Assembly (NCBI RefSeq): GCF_900996245.1
Contig: NZ_CAAJGK010000048.1
Location: forward strand, 1-64,000
From: Paraburkholderia sp. BCC1886
Lineage (GTDB): Bacteria > Pseudomonadota > Gammaproteobacteria > Burkholderiales > Burkholderiaceae
Direction of reading: 5' to 3'
DNA length: 64,000 nt
The position numbers were made by a program, and so were the translations under genes. Positions 61,974 to 64,000 of the stretch are shown here, one piece after another. A model generated the notes under the pieces. That model ran no database searches and was not told where the DNA came from. It saw only the letters and a program-made list of their open reading frames with translations. Position 1 is the first letter of the stretch, and each line of letters begins with the position of its first letter.

Positions 61974-63218
61974 TCAATCTGTACCGCGTGTAAGCGGTGC
62001 TTGTGGTCGGAGCGTGGTCACGGTCTCGCCCGCGCGCACGACCCGCGCGCACAGCGGTCGTCCAATCCAGTAAGCCAGCTCGGCCAGCGAGTCGACCGAC
62101 CACACCGCGAAGTCGGCCGCGCGGCCAGCCGCCAGCATGCCGTGCGTGTCCGCCTTGCCGAGCGCTTGCGCCGCGTGCGACGTCACGCCTAGCAGCACTT
62201 CCGGCACGGTCATGCGGAACAGCGTGGTGGCCATGTTGATCATCAACAGCAGCGAGGTGGTGGGCGACGTGCCCGGGTTGCAGTCGGTGGAAATCGCGAT
62301 CGGCACTTCGTAACGCCGCAGCAGTTCCAGCGGCGGCAGCTGCGTTTCGCGGATAAAGTAATACGCCCCCGGCAGCAACACGGCGACCGTACCGGCCGCC
62401 TTCATCGCGGCCACGCCCGCTTCGTCGAGAAATTCCAGGTGATCGGCGGACAGTGCGTGGTGACGCGCAGCCAGCGCGGTACCGCCGCCATTGGACAACT
62501 GCTCCGCGTGCATCTTCACCGGCAGGCCGTAGCGTTTGGCCGCATGGAATACGCGCTCGCTTTGCCGCAACGAAAAGCCGATGCGCTCGCAGAACACGTC
62601 CACCGCATCCACCAGACCTTCTTCGGCGAGCGCGGGCAGCATGGTCTCGCAAACCTCGTCGATATACGCGTCGGCGCGGCCCGCGAACTCGGGCGGCAAC
62701 GCATGCGCGCCGAGAAAGGTCGTGTACACGGTCACCGGATAGCGTTCGCCCAATCGACGCGCAACGCGCAGCATCTTGCGTTCGTTGACGAGGTCGAGTC
62801 CGTAACCGGATTTGATCTCGACGGTCGTCACGCCTTCGGCGAGCAAAGGTTCGAGGCGGGCCGCGGATTGCTCGAACAGCGTCGCTTCATCCGCGGCGCG
62901 CGTCGCGCGGACGGTCGAGAGAATCCCGCCGCCCTGCCGCGCGATTTCCTCGTAGCTGACGCCGGCCAGACGTTGCGCGAACTCGTCGGCGCGCTGCCCG
63001 CCGTACACCAGATGCGTATGGCAATCGACGAGACCCGGCGTCACCCACCCGCCCTGCAGGTCTTCATGCGGCCACGCGGCGTAACGCGCGGGCAGGTCGG
63101 ACGCCGCGCCGAGCCAGGCAATGCTGCCGTCTTCGACGGCGATCGCGGCATCGGGCAGCGTGTGGCGAGGGTCGCCCCCGGCGCACAGTTTCAGGTGATG
63201 CCAGACGGTTTGCTTCAT
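61974..63218 (-). CDS. hutI: Imidazolonepropionase
   Basis: The ATG at 63218 gives 414 residues, the usual HutI length; the longer frame overlaps hutD. Signatures are LVDCHTHLVYGGQRADEF (metal His pair), VKMHAEQLSNGGGTALAARHHALSADHLEF and AISTDCNPGTSPTTSL. It opens the ring of 4-imidazolone-5-propanoate to N-formiminoglutamate in histidine degradation. hutD lies 82 bp upstream on the same strand. Confidence 0.94.
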   Translation of the reverse strand: MKQTVWHHLKLCAGGDPRHTLPDAAIAVEDGSIAWLGAASDLPARYAAWPHEDLQGGWVTPGLVDCHTHLVYGGQRADEFAQRLAGVSYEEIARQGGGILSTVRATRAADEATLFEQSAARLEPLLAEGVTTVEIKSGYGLDLVNERKMLRVARRLGERYPVTVYTTFLGAHALPPEFAGRADAYIDEVCETMLPALAEEGLVDAVDVFCERIGFSLRQSERVFHAAKRYGLPVKMHAEQLSNGGGTALAARHHALSADHLEFLDEAGVAAMKAAGTVAVLLPGAYYFIRETQLPPLELLRRYEVPIAISTDCNPGTSPTTSLLLMINMATTLFRMTVPEVLLGVTSHAAQALGKADTHGMLAAGRAADFAVWSVDSLAELAYWIGRPLCARVVRAGETVTTLRPQAPLTRGTD

Positions 63219-63300
63219 GGCGTACTCATTGCGGCTGGAGGCAGGTCGGTGAAATCGAAGGGTCGCGGCGCGTATCGTGACGATTGTCCGCGAAACCTGA

Positions 63301-63996
63301 TTAGCGTGACGTGGAACGTGGCGTGGAACGTGGCGTGTAGCGCAGCGTGATGGCAAGCAGTGCGCCCGGTGCGTCGGTATTGGCGCTTCCCTCTACCTCG
63401 CACTGCAAGCCCTTCGGCGCGTCGATGCGCAAGGTGTCGCCGGTTTGCATCTGCACCGCTTGCGCGTCGCCCAGCCTGACGAACGCCGGTCCGTTGGCGC
63501 AGTACAGCAACACGGCGTCGGCGGTGAGCGTGCATTGCCGCGCGCCGCGCCACACGTCCATCTCGCCGTGCGCCGCGTCCCGCCGCACCATCAGGTTGAA
63601 GTCGCGTGTCGCGCCGTCGGCCAGACGGGCGTCGATGCTGGCTTCGCCCGTGAATCGTGCGATGTCGAGCGGCTGGTTCAACGCATGCGTCTTCGTCGGC
63701 TGCGTGTCGTCCGTGGATGGCTCGTCGAGCCACATCCCCGCGCCCGACAACAACACGAGCGTGCGGTCGATGCCCGGAAACCGCGAGAACGGCCCGGCTT
63801 GCGCGACGTCCGCGACGCTCACTCGCCAGACGAACGCATCGAGCGCCGTCGTGCCGTCCGGCTTTTGCGGTACGTAGGCCGCGATTTCGCGCGTCACGCC
63901 GCCGCCGTTCTTCCACGGCGACGCGACCAGGTCCGCGCTGGGAATCAGCGTGACGCCGGCCGCCAGCGTGGCCGAAACGCTGTCGCTAGCCGCCAT
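63301..63996 (-). CDS. hutD: HutD family protein
   Basis: A 231-residue bicupin-like HutD protein. The conserved start ASPWKNGGGVTREIA and the segment FSRFPGIDRTLVLLSGAGMWL are diagnostic. HutD is thought to act as a governor of hut operon expression, perhaps by binding urocanate or formylglutamate; its biochemistry is not settled. The start lies 4 bp from the window edge, so the upstream hut genes (usually hutC, hutU, hutH) are out of view. Confidence 0.9.
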   Translation of the reverse strand: MAASDSVSATLAAGVTLIPSADLVASPWKNGGGVTREIAAYVPQKPDGTTALDAFVWRVSVADVAQAGPFSRFPGIDRTLVLLSGAGMWLDEPSTDDTQPTKTHALNQPLDIARFTGEASIDARLADGATRDFNLMVRRDAAHGEMDVWRGARQCTLTADAVLLYCANGPAFVRLGDAQAVQMQTGDTLRIDAPKGLQCEVEGSANTDAPGALLAITLRYTPRSTPRSTSR

Positions 63997-64000
63997 GATC

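Overview
The window looks like chromosomal DNA of a Burkholderiaceae bacterium, most likely a Paraburkholderia. The reasons are the high G+C with strong G/C codon wobble, a Burkholderia-type trimeric porin, the nadE/glnB neighbourhood, the hutD-I-F-G order, and many LysR and GlxA/AraC regulators with divergent targets. It is mostly single-copy metabolic, transport and regulatory genes. I see no rRNA, tRNA, CRISPR array, prophage or transposase.

Layout. 0.5-3.1 kb: GNAT acetyltransferase, then an MDR oxidoreductase divergent from a LysR regulator. 3.2-9.2 kb: a catabolic cluster of an orphan LIV-type binding protein, a PLP-dependent dehydratase, an asparaginase-like enzyme and an M20 hydrolase, with a divergent LysR gene followed by a RidA-like gene. 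9.3-17.8 kb: membrane protein, alpha/beta hydrolase, RhlE helicase, YCII and VOC proteins, a WYL regulator, and two GlxA-family regulators, one divergent from an SDR and one from a tautomerase. 18-24 kb: small secreted peptide, MFS transporter, pyrophosphatase, FUSC protein, GIY-YIG nuclease, FemAB/GNAT-like protein. 24.5-29.4 kb: nadE, an opposing LysR gene, glnB and a porin. 30-32.3 kb: HisQMP-like polar amino-acid importer. 32.9-38.7 kb: pirin, Spy-like protein divergent from an OmpR/EnvZ-like pair, a small Cas2-fold-like protein, and a membrane diguanylate cyclase. 39.3-42.4 kb: a fused double permease plus an ATPase with an AAA-associated tail. 42.5-47.7 kb: tandem lipoproteins, two sigma-54 activators and DUF883-type membrane proteins. 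47.75-48.28 kb: a long inverted-repeat element without a gene. 48.3-58.4 kb: patatin, a BamE-like lipoprotein, a four-domain rhodanese, a luciferase-like monooxygenase, glgC-glgA and pdxY. 58-59.5 kb: two hypothetical proteins and a His-rich secreted peptide. 59.6-64 kb: the histidine-utilisation genes hutG, hutF, hutI and hutD, continuing off the right edge.

The most interesting region is 3.2-9.2 kb. The M20 hydrolase has lost exactly the two side chains that complete one of the family's two zinc sites (Glu to Ser, His to Thr), and the asparaginase-like enzyme carries QGTNT in place of HGTDT. Together with a PLP dehydratase, a RidA-like protein, a dedicated regulator and an unpaired binding protein, this suggests breakdown of an unusual amide or N-acyl amino acid. 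Other points worth following are a full-consensus sigma-54 promoter 5' of glgC, clean inverted-repeat operator candidates between several divergent gene pairs, the 0.5-kb inverted-repeat element, and a 15-codon leader-like ORF 5' of hisQMP.

Starts were chosen by ribosome-binding sites, signal peptides and family alignment. Family assignments come from motif recognition by eye, not database searches.
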